Virus record (IMG/VR): IMGVR_UViG_3300032224_000207
Location: 1 to 45,113 of that record
Source: a virus
DNA: 45,113 nt
Strand: one strand, 5' to 3'
Position 1 is the stretch's first letter. Every line of letters starts with the position of its first letter. The notes beneath the pieces are model-generated. The model had not been told where the DNA came from and searched no databases. It saw only the letters and a program-made list of their open reading frames with translations. The position numbers and the translations under genes were made by a program. Below are positions 24,207 to 31,781 of the stretch, in pieces.

Positions 24207-25040
24207 TCAATTCCAATCAAAATCAGCTACGTATTGTTCTCGTGTCATAAGCTTTTGCTTAACAAACCGATCACAAGCTGCTTTAGCTTCAGCGGGTAGG
24301 TTGTCATAGGTTTGGGCGTTACCGCTACTACGGCCTGTACGACCTGACCCAGATTCCACTCGACTTGTTGGACTTTGTTTTTTACCAAATTTGTTTGGGA
24401 ATTCCTCTGCTAACACTTCATCAAGCTTTTCTAGAAATGCGTCACCTTTAAGCATAGGGAACTCAATACGAAGGCTTTCACCAATACCGTTAGCTACAGC
24501 AGTCAAACGCTTGTCCTGACCAAACCATGTGTTGCGATCTAACCATACTTGTAACCCTGGGTCAATAGTATTGTTTGATTCTGGTTCTGGAGCAGTAGGA
24601 GCTTTTTCTGCATCTTTAACAGCTTGCTTAGCTTCTTTAAGTTCGTCCTTTGCCTCATCTAGAGCATCATCTAGGGCATTGACTTTCTGTCCGTCTCCAT
24701 CGCTAATAGCTTGAGCACGGCTTTCTTTAATCTGTTGAATACGCTGTTCGTATTCTTGGGCTTTACGCTCGTAGGTTTCTCTTTGAAACTTCTTAAACTC
24801 TTCTGCTGCTTCCCGAAATTCTTTAAGCTGTTCCTTTGTAGCGTTTAGATCCTTCATCAGATTCTCATTATTCTTACGCAGAATAGGGAGAATCTCTCGA
24901 CCACGCTTTACAAATGTTTCAGCATCAACCCAGTCGGATTCGTTTCCTCGGTAGCGTTCTTTTGAAACCCAACCTTGAGACTCAGCCTCCCGAACAACTT
25001 CTGGAGCAACTTCGTTACTAGTAACATTTTCTTCGCTCAT
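24207..25040 (-). CDS. Scaffolding protein
   Basis: A 277-residue, very acidic and almost entirely helical protein. The N-terminal part has a SQGWVSKERYRGNESDWVDAETF segment (about 25-47) that I associate with scaffold-like proteins of environmental podoviruses. A long coiled coil runs from about 55 to 150, and the basic C-terminal helix (AACDRFVKQKLMTREQYV) is the usual coat-binding end. It lies between portal and coat genes, the standard scaffold slot. Scaffolds template the procapsid and then leave. Confidence 0.7.
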   Translation of the reverse strand: MSEENVTSNEVAPEVVREAESQGWVSKERYRGNESDWVDAETFVKRGREILPILRKNNENLMKDLNATKEQLKEFREAAEEFKKFQRETYERKAQEYEQRIQQIKESRAQAISDGDGQKVNALDDALDEAKDELKEAKQAVKDAEKAPTAPEPESNNTIDPGLQVWLDRNTWFGQDKRLTAVANGIGESLRIEFPMLKGDAFLEKLDEVLAEEFPNKFGKKQSPTSRVESGSGRTGRSSGNAQTYDNLPAEAKAACDRFVKQKLMTREQYVADFDWN

Positions 25041-25070
25041 ATCTTACTCCTGTTTTTTAAGATGTGTCAA

Positions 25071-25418
25071 TTAAACTTTGGCTAGGTACGGATCAACTAG
25101 GTCAACGTCAGCATCCAAAGTGCCTGTAACGTCTTTGTCGTTGATCATTCGGTATTCGCTTCCATCCTTACCAAGATAAAGCAAACCAGCATACTTAGCA
25201 AAAATAATCTTGTCCCCAACATTGCACCAAGGTGCAGGTTCATCGGCAAAACACTCGTTACCCATAGCAACGACTATTCCTGTGGTGTTAGCCATCTGTT
25301 CACGTTCTTTGTATTTACCGCTGGTAATAACAATACCGCTTTCAGACATCTCTTTAATCTCTTGGGGTTTAACCAAGATTCGCCAACCAACGGGGTTTAT
25401 TCCTGACACATTACTCAT
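25071..25418 (-). CDS. GroES-like co-chaperonin
   Basis: About 115 residues from the ATG at 25418, which overlaps the stop of the upstream gene; the longer frame to 25460 adds non-family residues. Family features are GWRILVKPQEI near the start, SGIVITSGKYKEREQMANTTGIVVAMG (the mobile-loop region and following strand), VGDKIIFAKYAG, and EYRMINDKDVTG near the C-terminus. GroES caps the GroEL chamber. Phages such as T4 (gp31) carry their own version to fold the capsid protein in the host GroEL. Its position between portal and scaffold genes fits such a role. Confidence 0.8.
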   Translation of the reverse strand: MSNVSGINPVGWRILVKPQEIKEMSESGIVITSGKYKEREQMANTTGIVVAMGNECFADEPAPWCNVGDKIIFAKYAGLLYLGKDGSEYRMINDKDVTGTLDADVDLVDPYLAKV

Positions 25419-25644
25419 AGCTAGGTTCTTTCTTTTGGGTAGGTTCAAACAAGTCTTCATACTCTAGGTTAAGGATAATTGCGATTGCTCGGCATCTACC
25501 TTTAACTTCGGACTCATCGTCAAATGAGCTGTTGACTAAACCTTCCTTCATTGCTTCTCTGTCGTTTGATAAAGATTTCATCAAACGTTTAGTAACTGGG
25601 TGATGTTTCCATTCATCAAAGTTACTAGGGCTTACTGGCTCCAT
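25411..25644 (-). CDS. Small conserved-type protein between portal and GroES genes
   Basis: A 77-residue helical protein beginning MEPVSPSNFDEWKHHPVTKR, with an acidic C-terminal half (FDDESEVKGRCRAIAIILNLEYEDLF). Proteins of this general pattern (a short W.HHPVT start followed by a metal-poor helix pair) are often found just after the portal gene in podoviruses. Its stop overlaps the co-chaperonin start. Function unknown. Confidence 0.55.
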   Translation of the reverse strand: MEPVSPSNFDEWKHHPVTKRLMKSLSNDREAMKEGLVNSSFDDESEVKGRCRAIAIILNLEYEDLFEPTQKKEPSYE

Positions 25645-25657
25645 TCTTACTCCTTAG

Positions 25658-27745
25658 TTACATGGGTAGTTGCGGCATTCCTTGTTGAGGCATTTGTGGT
25701 TGCCCTTGGGTTTGCTGCTCTGGTTGTCCTTGCATCATCTTGTCGTAAACAGTATTCATGGTTTGGATAGCACTCATGACACCTTCACGCCTTTCACGCT
25801 GCAAAGCAATTTGGGTATTAATCTCTTGGATACGCATTTTTTCGCCTTCAGTAGCAATACCAATCTTGATAGCTTCTGCTTCAGCTTCTAACTTTTGAAT
25901 GTGGGCTTGATTTAGTTCTGCTTCACTCATCAGTTTCAACAAAGCTATCTTCATCTCTAGTTGATCAGAAGCTTGCTTAGCTTGTTGTCTGAGTTGTTCA
26001 ATTTGAACTTTAGGATTAATAGGAGGTGGTATTGCGTTAGGACCTTTAGGATCTGGCAATATCTTGTCAATGTTTGTAACCTTAATAGCTTTCAAGAAAG
26101 CGTGTTCAGCTTCATAACGGTTGTACAAACCAGGTGTTGCAGCCACTCGACCAGCAATAGCCATAGCTTGATTCAAACGTTGTGCATCAGATGTAATGCT
26201 TGGATCAGCAGTAGGCATAACATCAGTTACAGGACCTTCATAGTCAGTAGCCAAAACCATACCAGTGCCTTGAGCATTAGATACGTATGGGGTGTTCTCT
26301 GTAACAAAGATTTGATTTAGACGATACAGCTTACGGAACTCTTGTTTCAAACTACGGTGAGTACGTTTAAAGATACCATTAAATATCTTCATACCTTGCT
26401 CAGCCATAGTGCGGGTAGTCTCAGCAGGAGTATTTTGACCAGGATTCTGACCAGATAAGATGTCTACAGATCCACCAATACGTTCACCATAGTTGATCAA
26501 CAAATTCAACAAAGTAAACATAACTTGAGAGGGTTCACGAACTGGAAGAGGAACAATACCTTTACGCAGATCATCACCTGTGGTGTCTACATGCTTCCAC
26601 TCCATAGGATTAAAAGAGTAGTTGCCCCCACGTAATTTAATGCCTCTACTAAGAAATCCACCAGCAGTATTAGCCATAGTGCCAGCATCGACCAGTTGGT
26701 TAATAATGGTGTTAATAGATTCGTTAAGAGGTCCAAGTAAAACTCCAAAGCCTAAGTCATAAAAACCACCATCAGGAGATGGGACAAAAGGATACTTGGT
26801 AAAGTACTGCTCAGCTTTGATACTAAGGATAACATCATCTTTGTTACGCTCAACATCTGACTTGGTGTATCTAGCAACAATACGAGCAACTTGTTTGTTG
26901 TCTCTACGCACATACACAATGTACGGCTCAGCATAACCATCATCATCAAAGTCAATGTGACAATGTTGTTCTAACATTTCAATTGGAGTACTAGAGTCGT
27001 TTGGCTCTGGGGGTTGCATACCCTGCGCTCTGTCTTGCAGGTTTTGTAATCCGTTACCCATAGCCAAAGATGACATCTGTTGTGGACGACCATCAGATAC
27101 ATCTAACCACAATCCACGAGCAACACGCTCATAGATTTCATTCCTAGACATTTGAAGAACGTGAGTAATTCGACTAGCTGTCTCAAGACTCTTAGTCCAG
27201 TAGTTGACTACCAAGTCTTTGGCTAAAACGTTTTCAGAAATATTGTGTTTACGGATTGGATCGTAGTAGGTTTTTTTAAACGCACAACCAATAATAGGTT
27301 GGGTAATAAGAACCTTGTCCATCTCTGATTCCCAATCCTCGTCTTCTTCAAGGAGTTGGTAGCTCATGTGTTGTTCAACACGAGTAGAACGCAAAGCACG
27401 TAAACCGTCTTTGTCATCACCAACAACACGGCACTTAACTGGCAAGTCACTATCAATTAAAACAGGGTAACTGCGAGCATGATATTGCAATGCAGCAATA
27501 GTAATAAGAGGGAACTTAACGTTAGAAGCGTTAGCCCAAGGAAAGTTTTTAGTCTCAGCTACTTGTAAAGCAAGCTTTAAAGAAGCCTCAGTACGCTTTT
27601 CCCAACTAGATCTAGACAACAAGTCGTTATCAAAGTCTCTAACAGCTTGAACCCCAATAGCAGTCAAGTCTTCTTTGCAAAGCTTGTCAGCAATGTTAGC
27701 CTCATACATGAGGTCATTAATATCAAATTTATCTTTGAGGTTCAT
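25658..27745 (-). CDS. Portal protein (P22 gp1-like)
   Basis: About 695 residues from the ATG at 27745, which lies two bases after the large-terminase stop. The N-terminal half carries RSSWEKRTEASLKLALQ and NVKFPLITIAALQYHAR, and IDVLSGQNPG.NTPAETTRTM-type sequence (about 445-465 in the longer frame) is a recognisable part of P22-type portals. The C-terminus has a coiled coil followed by a Gln/Pro/Met-rich tail (about 670 onward), consistent with the barrel extension of P22 portals. The 12-subunit ring is the DNA entry and exit gate of the head. Confidence 0.8.
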   Translation of the reverse strand: MNLKDKFDINDLMYEANIADKLCKEDLTAIGVQAVRDFDNDLLSRSSWEKRTEASLKLALQVAETKNFPWANASNVKFPLITIAALQYHARSYPVLIDSDLPVKCRVVGDDKDGLRALRSTRVEQHMSYQLLEEDEDWESEMDKVLITQPIIGCAFKKTYYDPIRKHNISENVLAKDLVVNYWTKSLETASRITHVLQMSRNEIYERVARGLWLDVSDGRPQQMSSLAMGNGLQNLQDRAQGMQPPEPNDSSTPIEMLEQHCHIDFDDDGYAEPYIVYVRRDNKQVARIVARYTKSDVERNKDDVILSIKAEQYFTKYPFVPSPDGGFYDLGFGVLLGPLNESINTIINQLVDAGTMANTAGGFLSRGIKLRGGNYSFNPMEWKHVDTTGDDLRKGIVPLPVREPSQVMFTLLNLLINYGERIGGSVDILSGQNPGQNTPAETTRTMAEQGMKIFNGIFKRTHRSLKQEFRKLYRLNQIFVTENTPYVSNAQGTGMVLATDYEGPVTDVMPTADPSITSDAQRLNQAMAIAGRVAATPGLYNRYEAEHAFLKAIKVTNIDKILPDPKGPNAIPPPINPKVQIEQLRQQAKQASDQLEMKIALLKLMSEAELNQAHIQKLEAEAEAIKIGIATEGEKMRIQEINTQIALQRERREGVMSAIQTMNTVYDKMMQGQPEQQTQGQPQMPQQGMPQLPM

Positions 27746-27747
27746 AT

Positions 27748-29262
27748 TTAGTATCCACAAACAGCAGAACGACCAGAATCTACCACATTACTGTCACGAA
27801 TGAAAGCCTCGTACTCTTCTTCTTCCAACTCTTTTTCGGTTGGAGCTTCCCACATCCTATCAAGCATTAACCCCAAATATGCCCAAGCGTCTACTTGGTC
27901 GTCATGCTTATCCCTAGGAAACCTAAGAAGCTCATCCTCAAAGTTTTGATACCAATCAGCGTCCTTATCGAACTTACAAGCCCCACTTCTCATACGAGCT
28001 TGAATACTTCTAGCACGGGTCAGTTTGTCTCCACTAGGCTTGAGCAACACAGTGTTGATGAACTCTCCACGCTTAAGCATCTCTTCATTGAGATAGGGGC
28101 CAATTGCTTTTTGGATTGTTCCTTGTTCGAGTCCAAAAAGTACGGGCTTATAAATCTTTTGAATCATCAGGATTGTATCTACGATTTCTAAAGCGTCCAT
28201 ACGATCTTTGATTACATGTTTGCAGTATAGCTTTCCTTCATCATCCATACCACCCACTACAAAAGCAGAATAGTCAGCCCGTTGAGATTGAGATACAGCC
28301 AAGTCACAAGTAGCGTAGTAAACCAGTTTCTTCTTTTGGTCTTCAGGTTTCATAGGAACAAAGTCAGTCTTCTTAAAGAAAGTGTCAGTAATATCCAACG
28401 GAATATTAAGCATTTCTTGAGAGTAGACATCAGCCAAACCTTGACGTACATAGTCCTCTTTGAGCATCCTAAACTCAGTAGCAGACTTCATTTCAGGCCA
28501 AAGCAAAGTTTTAAAGTCGTCTGTGTGAGCACGGTACTTAACAGATCTCCAAGGCAGAACATTTAAAGAAAACTCTCGTAAATCTTCACGTATTAGTTGT
28601 TTTATTCCTTTATGAGAAGCCAACTGAGAAGCTGGCATTAAGTTCTCAAGTAGGCTGTCTAAGTGTAGGATTGTGCCAACTATACGTATCTTTCCAGTTG
28701 AAGAGACACAAGGGATAAGAGCACCATAGAACCAACGTTTAAACTTTAAACGTCTGTCCTTGTTCATAACAATCTCATCGTTCTCCATGTCATCCCCGAT
28801 GATCAAGTCTGGACGAAGGTTAGCCCATTTTAATCCACGAAGCTTTTGTTCAGAACCTTTAGCTTGGATACGGAAAGTCCAACCATCTTCCATCTCAACA
28901 ATCAGATCATCTTCAGTATCTTTAGGGAACTCCTTGATACCAAACAAAGAACGTAGATCATCGTTTTCTAATAGTTCTTTCTTAATATCTCCTAGGAACT
29001 GTACGGCTTGAGTAACAGTGTCTGAAACAATAAGAACGTATCTGGATTCCCTAAAGAGGACAGATGCTAGGGTATAGGCATGGGTTACAGCAGTAGACTT
29101 AGCGTGATAACGAGGAGCAGCTATAGCTACTTGTTTGCTGTTACTAGTAACAAGATCCCAGATTTCTTTATGAAACTGGGGAGTAGCAGCAGGTTTATCA
29201 AAGTTTTTTCTCAACACGGAGTTGACAAAGCCCTCCATAACATCCGCATTAAGCCGAGACAA
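27748..29262 (-). CDS. terL: Terminase large subunit
   Basis: A 504-residue packaging motor. The ATPase part has a Walker A-like AAPRYHAKST (48-57) and Walker B LIIGDDME (153-160). The RNase H-like nuclease part has CDLAVSQSQRADYSAF (Asp320, about 319-334), Glu379 in FGLEQG, and a DKHDDQVDAW acidic cluster (451-460). Terminase cuts the concatemer and pumps DNA into the head. The gene begins within the last codons of the small subunit gene and ends two bases before the portal start. The overall likeness is to P22-like headful terminases, but headful cutting is inferred. Confidence 0.9.
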   Translation of the reverse strand: MSRLNADVMEGFVNSVLRKNFDKPAATPQFHKEIWDLVTSNSKQVAIAAPRYHAKSTAVTHAYTLASVLFRESRYVLIVSDTVTQAVQFLGDIKKELLENDDLRSLFGIKEFPKDTEDDLIVEMEDGWTFRIQAKGSEQKLRGLKWANLRPDLIIGDDMENDEIVMNKDRRLKFKRWFYGALIPCVSSTGKIRIVGTILHLDSLLENLMPASQLASHKGIKQLIREDLREFSLNVLPWRSVKYRAHTDDFKTLLWPEMKSATEFRMLKEDYVRQGLADVYSQEMLNIPLDITDTFFKKTDFVPMKPEDQKKKLVYYATCDLAVSQSQRADYSAFVVGGMDDEGKLYCKHVIKDRMDALEIVDTILMIQKIYKPVLFGLEQGTIQKAIGPYLNEEMLKRGEFINTVLLKPSGDKLTRARSIQARMRSGACKFDKDADWYQNFEDELLRFPRDKHDDQVDAWAYLGLMLDRMWEAPTEKELEEEEYEAFIRDSNVVDSGRSAVCGY

Positions 29263-29779
29263 TTCTAGCCTCTACATCAATGGGTACGGCATTGCTCATC
29301 TTGTTACTGGCAAACTTAGCAAACTCTTCAGACAACTTGAGAAGCCTATCGTCAATTGTCTTCTCAATCTCTTCCTTGATTGGATTCTCATTGAGTTTTT
29401 GTTGTTTGGTAAGCAGCTCTGTTGTAATCTTTAAAGCCACATGAGCCTTGACTGGAACACGAATAATCTCTCCAGTTCTTTGATCAAACTGGGCATCACC
29501 CAAGTCAAGTCTATCTTCAGTAGCTTTAAGAGCTTTGTTGATAACTCGTCTAAGGTTAGAGTCCATTTGCTGAACATCTTCAGCTTGGAGTTGAAGAGCG
29601 TATTCTTTAAACCAATCTGTCTGTTTCCAAAGTTTAATGGTAGCTAGGGGTACACCCGTAACAATAGCTGTCTCAGCCATACTACCCAACATAAGGTAAG
29701 TACTGACAGCTTGAAGCTTTTGGTTCTGTGTCCAGTGAGACTTCTTGTACCGTTTATCTTTAGAGACTCGTCTTTGCAT
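29249..29779 (-). CDS. Terminase small subunit (probable)
   Basis: About 176 residues from the ATG at 29779 (MQRRVSKDKRYKKSHW), chosen because it follows the stop of the preceding small gene by one base; the frame extends upstream to 29833 without supporting signals. Residues about 18-55 are helix-turn-helix-like (LQAVSTYLMLGSMAETAIVTGVPLATIKLWK), as in small terminase DNA-binding domains. The remaining part is helical, with an oligomerisation-type coiled coil. It sits directly before the large subunit. The recognised DNA site is not identifiable here. Confidence 0.7.
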   Translation of the reverse strand: MQRRVSKDKRYKKSHWTQNQKLQAVSTYLMLGSMAETAIVTGVPLATIKLWKQTDWFKEYALQLQAEDVQQMDSNLRRVINKALKATEDRLDLGDAQFDQRTGEIIRVPVKAHVALKITTELLTKQQKLNENPIKEEIEKTIDDRLLKLSEEFAKFASNKMSNAVPIDVEARIVSA

Positions 29780-29780
29780 A

Positions 29781-29945
29781 TTACTTTTTAGCAGTCTTGG
29801 CAGATTGTTTAAAAGCTTTGGCTGTAGGAGCACCCTTAGTTCCAGGAGTACGCATCTTTTCCCCAGAACCTTTGGCTATACGTTTCTTCTTGGCATGGAT
29901 ATTGGCATACAAGCCTTTAGGTTCTTTACCAGTATTAATAGTCAT
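29781..29945 (-). CDS. Small basic protein (54 residues)
   Basis: An ATG at 29945 opens a 54-codon frame. The product begins MTINTGKEPKGLYANIHAKK and contains RIAKGSGEKMRTPGTKGAPTAK. The GLYANIHAKRKR and SGEKMR..G pattern is one I recall from small, very basic proteins encoded near terminase genes in many environmental phages. It follows the 84-residue basic gene and precedes the small terminase with near-contiguous spacing. The role could be DNA or RNA binding; not established. Confidence 0.6.
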   Translation of the reverse strand: MTINTGKEPKGLYANIHAKKKRIAKGSGEKMRTPGTKGAPTAKAFKQSAKTAKK

Positions 29946-29946
29946 A

Positions 29947-30201
29947 TTAACACTTCCACTTCTTAAGAGCTTTGTTAATCCTTGAATCAGGATCTTTAGC
30001 TTTAGCTGTACCAGTTAGTTTTTTCTTCATACCACCCATACGAGCACAGAAGGAATCTTTACGAGAACCACCTTCAGGTTGTGGTGGTTTAAGGTTATGT
30101 CCTTGAGCTTTAGCTGAAGCTCTACCCTTAGCGTTTAAACCACCTGATTCAGACTTACCTTCTTTACGTTGCCAAGCTGGTGACTTTTTACCTGTAGCCA
30201 T
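29947..30201 (-). CDS. Small basic protein resembling DUF6321-type phage proteins; first late gene
   Basis: An 84-residue basic protein with SPAWQRKEGKSESGGLNAKG (about 7-26), a pattern I associate with uncharacterised DUF6321-like proteins of marine and freshwater phages, then a CARMGGMKKKLTG segment and a Lys-rich C-terminus. The ATG at 30201 has an unusually strong Shine-Dalgarno (AGGGAGG, 7 bases away). It is the first gene of the leftward unit, so it may be the first late product made. Function unknown. Confidence 0.65.
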   Translation of the reverse strand: MATGKKSPAWQRKEGKSESGGLNAKGRASAKAQGHNLKPPQPEGGSRKDSFCARMGGMKKKLTGTAKAKDPDSRINKALKKWKC

Positions 30202-30257
30202 ATACCCTCCCTTGAATGGGTCGGACTATAACATCCTTTTAGATAACGTACATCGCA

Positions 30258-30307
30258 GTACTCGAAGAGTACGAGAACTCTTCTCCGTATTGTCACGTAT
30301 GTGACAA
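30258..30307. promoter_or_regulatory. Cluster of three adjacent inverted repeats upstream of the late unit
   Basis: GTACTC-GAA-GAGTAC (30258-30272), GAGAA-CTC-TTCTC (30273-30285) and TTGTCAC-GTAT-GTGACAA (30290-30307) follow one another with almost no spacing, 57-106 bases upstream of the first late start codon. All three are perfect. Read as DNA they could be operators for one or several regulators. Read as RNA they would be three hairpins in the late leader. No run of T follows in either direction, so this is not a standard terminator. Confidence 0.55.
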
Positions 30308-30347
30308 CATAGGATATTTATTTTCTGTTTGAGTACCTTCAGTGGAC

Positions 30348-30376
30348 TTGACAAGATTTTTTAAAAGCTGAGAATA
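30348..30376 (+). promoter_or_regulatory. Weak candidate sigma-70 promoter, rightward
   Basis: TTGACA (30348-30353) is a perfect -35 hexamer, followed at 17 bases by AGAATA (30371-30376), a poor -10. The hexamer is convincing, the -10 is not. If used, it would transcribe across the AT-rich half of the divergent region toward the early genes. Confidence 0.3.
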
Positions 30377-30786
30377 GAGGCTTCTTTCTTTTACTGTTTT
30401 CTTTCTTAGGTTCAGGTATATATACAGAGACATATATAAACAATGTTCTGTGTGAGTCTATGTATAGACGAACATCCAACCAATATATTAAGTAACCCCC
30501 CTTTGTTTAAAACTATGCAGCAGCGTTATAAGCTGTGATAAATCAAATTAAACACAAAACAATTTGCTCCCCCTCCCCCTATAACATATATACTACCTAG
30601 GTACTACTATTACATAGCTATATATGCTGTATAGAGCACATATACATATCAACAACTTAGCTTCCCCTCTATACTCATTGTTTATATGCTGTTCTAACCG
30701 CTTTAGACCTACATAACAGCCATTGTTTGATATGAGTTGTACTCTACCCTTCCCCAATACGTTTGGAACCTCTGGCTGTCAAACCG

Positions 30787-30816
30787 TTGAGCATTGATCA
30801 AATTACTTTTTATGCT
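30787..30816 (+). promoter_or_regulatory. Candidate early promoter, rightward
   Basis: TTGAGC (30787-30792) and TATGCT (30811-30816) are separated by 18 bases, and the segment lies exactly where the AT-rich part changes to the GC-rich leader. A transcript would begin near 30823 and include all the hairpins before the first early gene at 31082. This is the most sensible early promoter I can see, but it is a pattern match only. Confidence 0.4.
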
Positions 30817-30833
30817 GAGACATTGTTACACTC

Positions 30834-30989
30834 CACGCCCCGCCCTTCGTCTGTAGTTGTCTGCTGTGTTTGTGGGCGTGAGCCACGCCAGAACCAGGCA
30901 CGTTGTACGTTGGCGTTCGTTCTACTGTAAGCCTGAACCTGTCATGCCCCCCGCACTGTTCGTTCCGTTTGTGTTCTCTGCGGGCGGGG
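30834..30989 (+). promoter_or_regulatory. GC-rich leader segment with alternative hairpins
   Basis: CACGCC occurs at 30834-30839 and again at 30884-30889, with the complement GGCGTG between them at 30875-30880. The middle element can pair with either side, so two mutually exclusive stems are possible. Further on, CCCCCCGCA (30947-30955) can pair with TGCGGGCGGGG (30979-30989) with a two-base bulge. The arrangement is what an attenuator, riboswitch-like element or structured small RNA would look like. I recognise no known family. Confidence 0.4.
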
Positions 30990-31003
30990 ACTTTACTTAA
31001 GTT

Positions 31004-31060
31004 GGCGAGAATACCGAGGCACATCCCCCCTCAGGTGTGAGGGGGATGTCCCTCCTCGCC
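31004..31060 (+). promoter_or_regulatory. Long hairpin before the first early gene
   Basis: GGCGAG (31004-31009) pairs with CTCGCC (31055-31060), GAGG (31016-31019) with CCTC (31051-31054), and ACATCCCCCCTCA (31021-31033) with TGAGGGGGATGT (31038-31049) around a four-base GGTG loop, with a single-base bulge and a left-side bulge. The stem ends ten bases before the AAGGAG that serves the ATG at 31082. No T tract follows, so it is more likely an RNA-stabilising or translation-tuning leader than a terminator. Confidence 0.55.
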
Positions 31061-31081
31061 AACCCAAGTAAGGAGCTTCAC

Positions 31082-31300
31082 ATGTCACAGCAAAGTAATT
31101 TCGATTTCAACGCTTTCAACGAATTGACTGAGCGCAAGCCAGCAGGTTTGCAAATCTTCTTAGCTCAGCAACTTCTCTCCAACGCACTCTGGTCTATGGA
31201 GAAGTATGACAACCCGCGTGGTGCAGACGTTTCTTCTATCCTCACAGACATCAAGGAACTGCGTGCTCAGCTCAAGCAAGATGCTGCTGATCGTAAGTAA
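31082..31300 (+). CDS. First early gene: small protein of unknown function (72 residues)
   Basis: A 72-residue protein (starting MSQQSNFDFNAFNELTERKP) from the ATG at 31082, with AAGGAG (31070-31075) at ideal spacing. The frame continues upstream into the hairpin, but that part is probably untranslated. The protein is helical, with a KPAGLQIFLAQQLLSNALWSMEKYDN segment and a charged C-terminal coiled coil. It has its own structured leader and its own terminator, so it is a monocistronic unit likely expressed early and strongly. No homologue comes to mind; a host-takeover role is possible but unsupported. Confidence 0.75.
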   Translation: MSQQSNFDFNAFNELTERKPAGLQIFLAQQLLSNALWSMEKYDNPRGADVSSILTDIKELRAQLKQDAADRK

Positions 31301-31309
31301 CTTGTACAA

Positions 31310-31339
31310 GGTAGTAGTTCACTCTACTACCTTTTTTTT
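31310..31339 (+). terminator. Rho-independent terminator after the first early gene
   Basis: GGTAGTAG (31310-31317), a six-base loop and CTACTACC (31324-31331) form a perfect eight-base-pair stem, followed by eight T residues (31332-31339). It lies ten bases after the stop codon of the first early gene, making that gene a separate unit or partially isolating it from the rest. Confidence 0.9.
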
Positions 31340-31365
31340 GTTCTTAATAACATCTGGAGTTCGTA

Positions 31366-31494
31366 ATGGAAGACATCACTAACATCTATCAACTGAAGAC
31401 TGAAGTTAAGTATTCCTTATCAGATTATCTTGGTGCTTTACTTATGGCTTTAGCCATTGGTATTCCTTTTGCAATCTACTTCTGGAGAATGTGA
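31366..31494 (+). CDS. Tiny single-pass membrane protein (42 residues)
   Basis: A 42-codon frame from the ATG at 31366, preceded by GGAG seven bases away and followed by an overlapping start codon for the next gene. The product starts MEDITNIYQLKTEVKYSL with a membrane helix after it (YLGALLMALAIGIPFAIYFW). Overlap with the next gene and the good Shine-Dalgarno support a real gene. Function unknown; an inner-membrane early protein, for example in superinfection exclusion, is only a guess. Confidence 0.6.
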   Translation: MEDITNIYQLKTEVKYSLSDYLGALLMALAIGIPFAIYFWRM

Positions 31495-31781
31495 TGATGT
31501 ATCACGCTATTGAACTAGACAACAAGCTGGTCGTAAGACCAGTTGTTGACGGTATCACTGAGATTGAATGGTTTCATGGATGCAGGTGTTTTGAAATATC
31601 TGCGTCTGAGTTTCAACTGAAGAGTCGTATCCAAAGTTATACAAACATGGACCTGCTCACAACTGAAGCTTGGAATCATTTCATAAGCTCACTAGATGAT
31701 CCTGGGATTGTTCCTAGTAACAGATTTGTATCAACACGTATTGTCCGAGACAAATGGGACGCTGACAGGAGTATTTACTAA
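31494..31781 (+). CDS. Early protein of unknown function (95 residues)
   Basis: The start is most likely the ATG at 31494, which overlaps the stop of the membrane-protein gene (ATG at 31497 is an alternative). The product (MMYHAIELDNKLVVRPVV...) is a small alpha/beta protein with a GCRCFEISASEFQLKSR segment in the middle and a basic C-terminus. I recognise no family. It is followed by an overlapping TAATG junction, so translation is coupled to the next gene. Confidence 0.6.
   Translation: MMYHAIELDNKLVVRPVVDGITEIEWFHGCRCFEISASEFQLKSRIQSYTNMDLLTTEAWNHFISSLDDPGIVPSNRFVSTRIVRDKWDADRSIY

Larger units (their letters stand above)
30202..31081. other. Divergent regulatory region (880 bp without a convincing gene)
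   Basis: This is the only gene-free stretch longer than 300 bases. From left to right it holds a cluster of three adjacent inverted repeats (30258-30307), a TTGACA-containing AT-rich segment (about 30340-30380), an AT-rich part with TATATA runs (about 30415-30660), a candidate rightward promoter (30787-30816), and a GC-rich leader with several hairpins (30834-31060). A 73-codon leftward frame (30803-31024) lies in the GC-rich part but looks like a chance reading. Both transcription units start here, and a replication origin could also be located here, though no iterons are obvious. Confidence 0.65.

Noticed and set aside
30415-30660. tRNA or CRISPR-like repeats in the AT-rich part
   Set aside because: I looked for cloverleaf arms and regularly spaced repeats and saw only TATATA-rich runs.
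30803-31024. 73-codon leftward frame in the GC-rich leader
   Set aside because: It coincides with hairpin-forming GC-rich sequence, has a Cys/His/Arg-rich composition unlike the rest, and lacks a Shine-Dalgarno; it looks like a chance reading.
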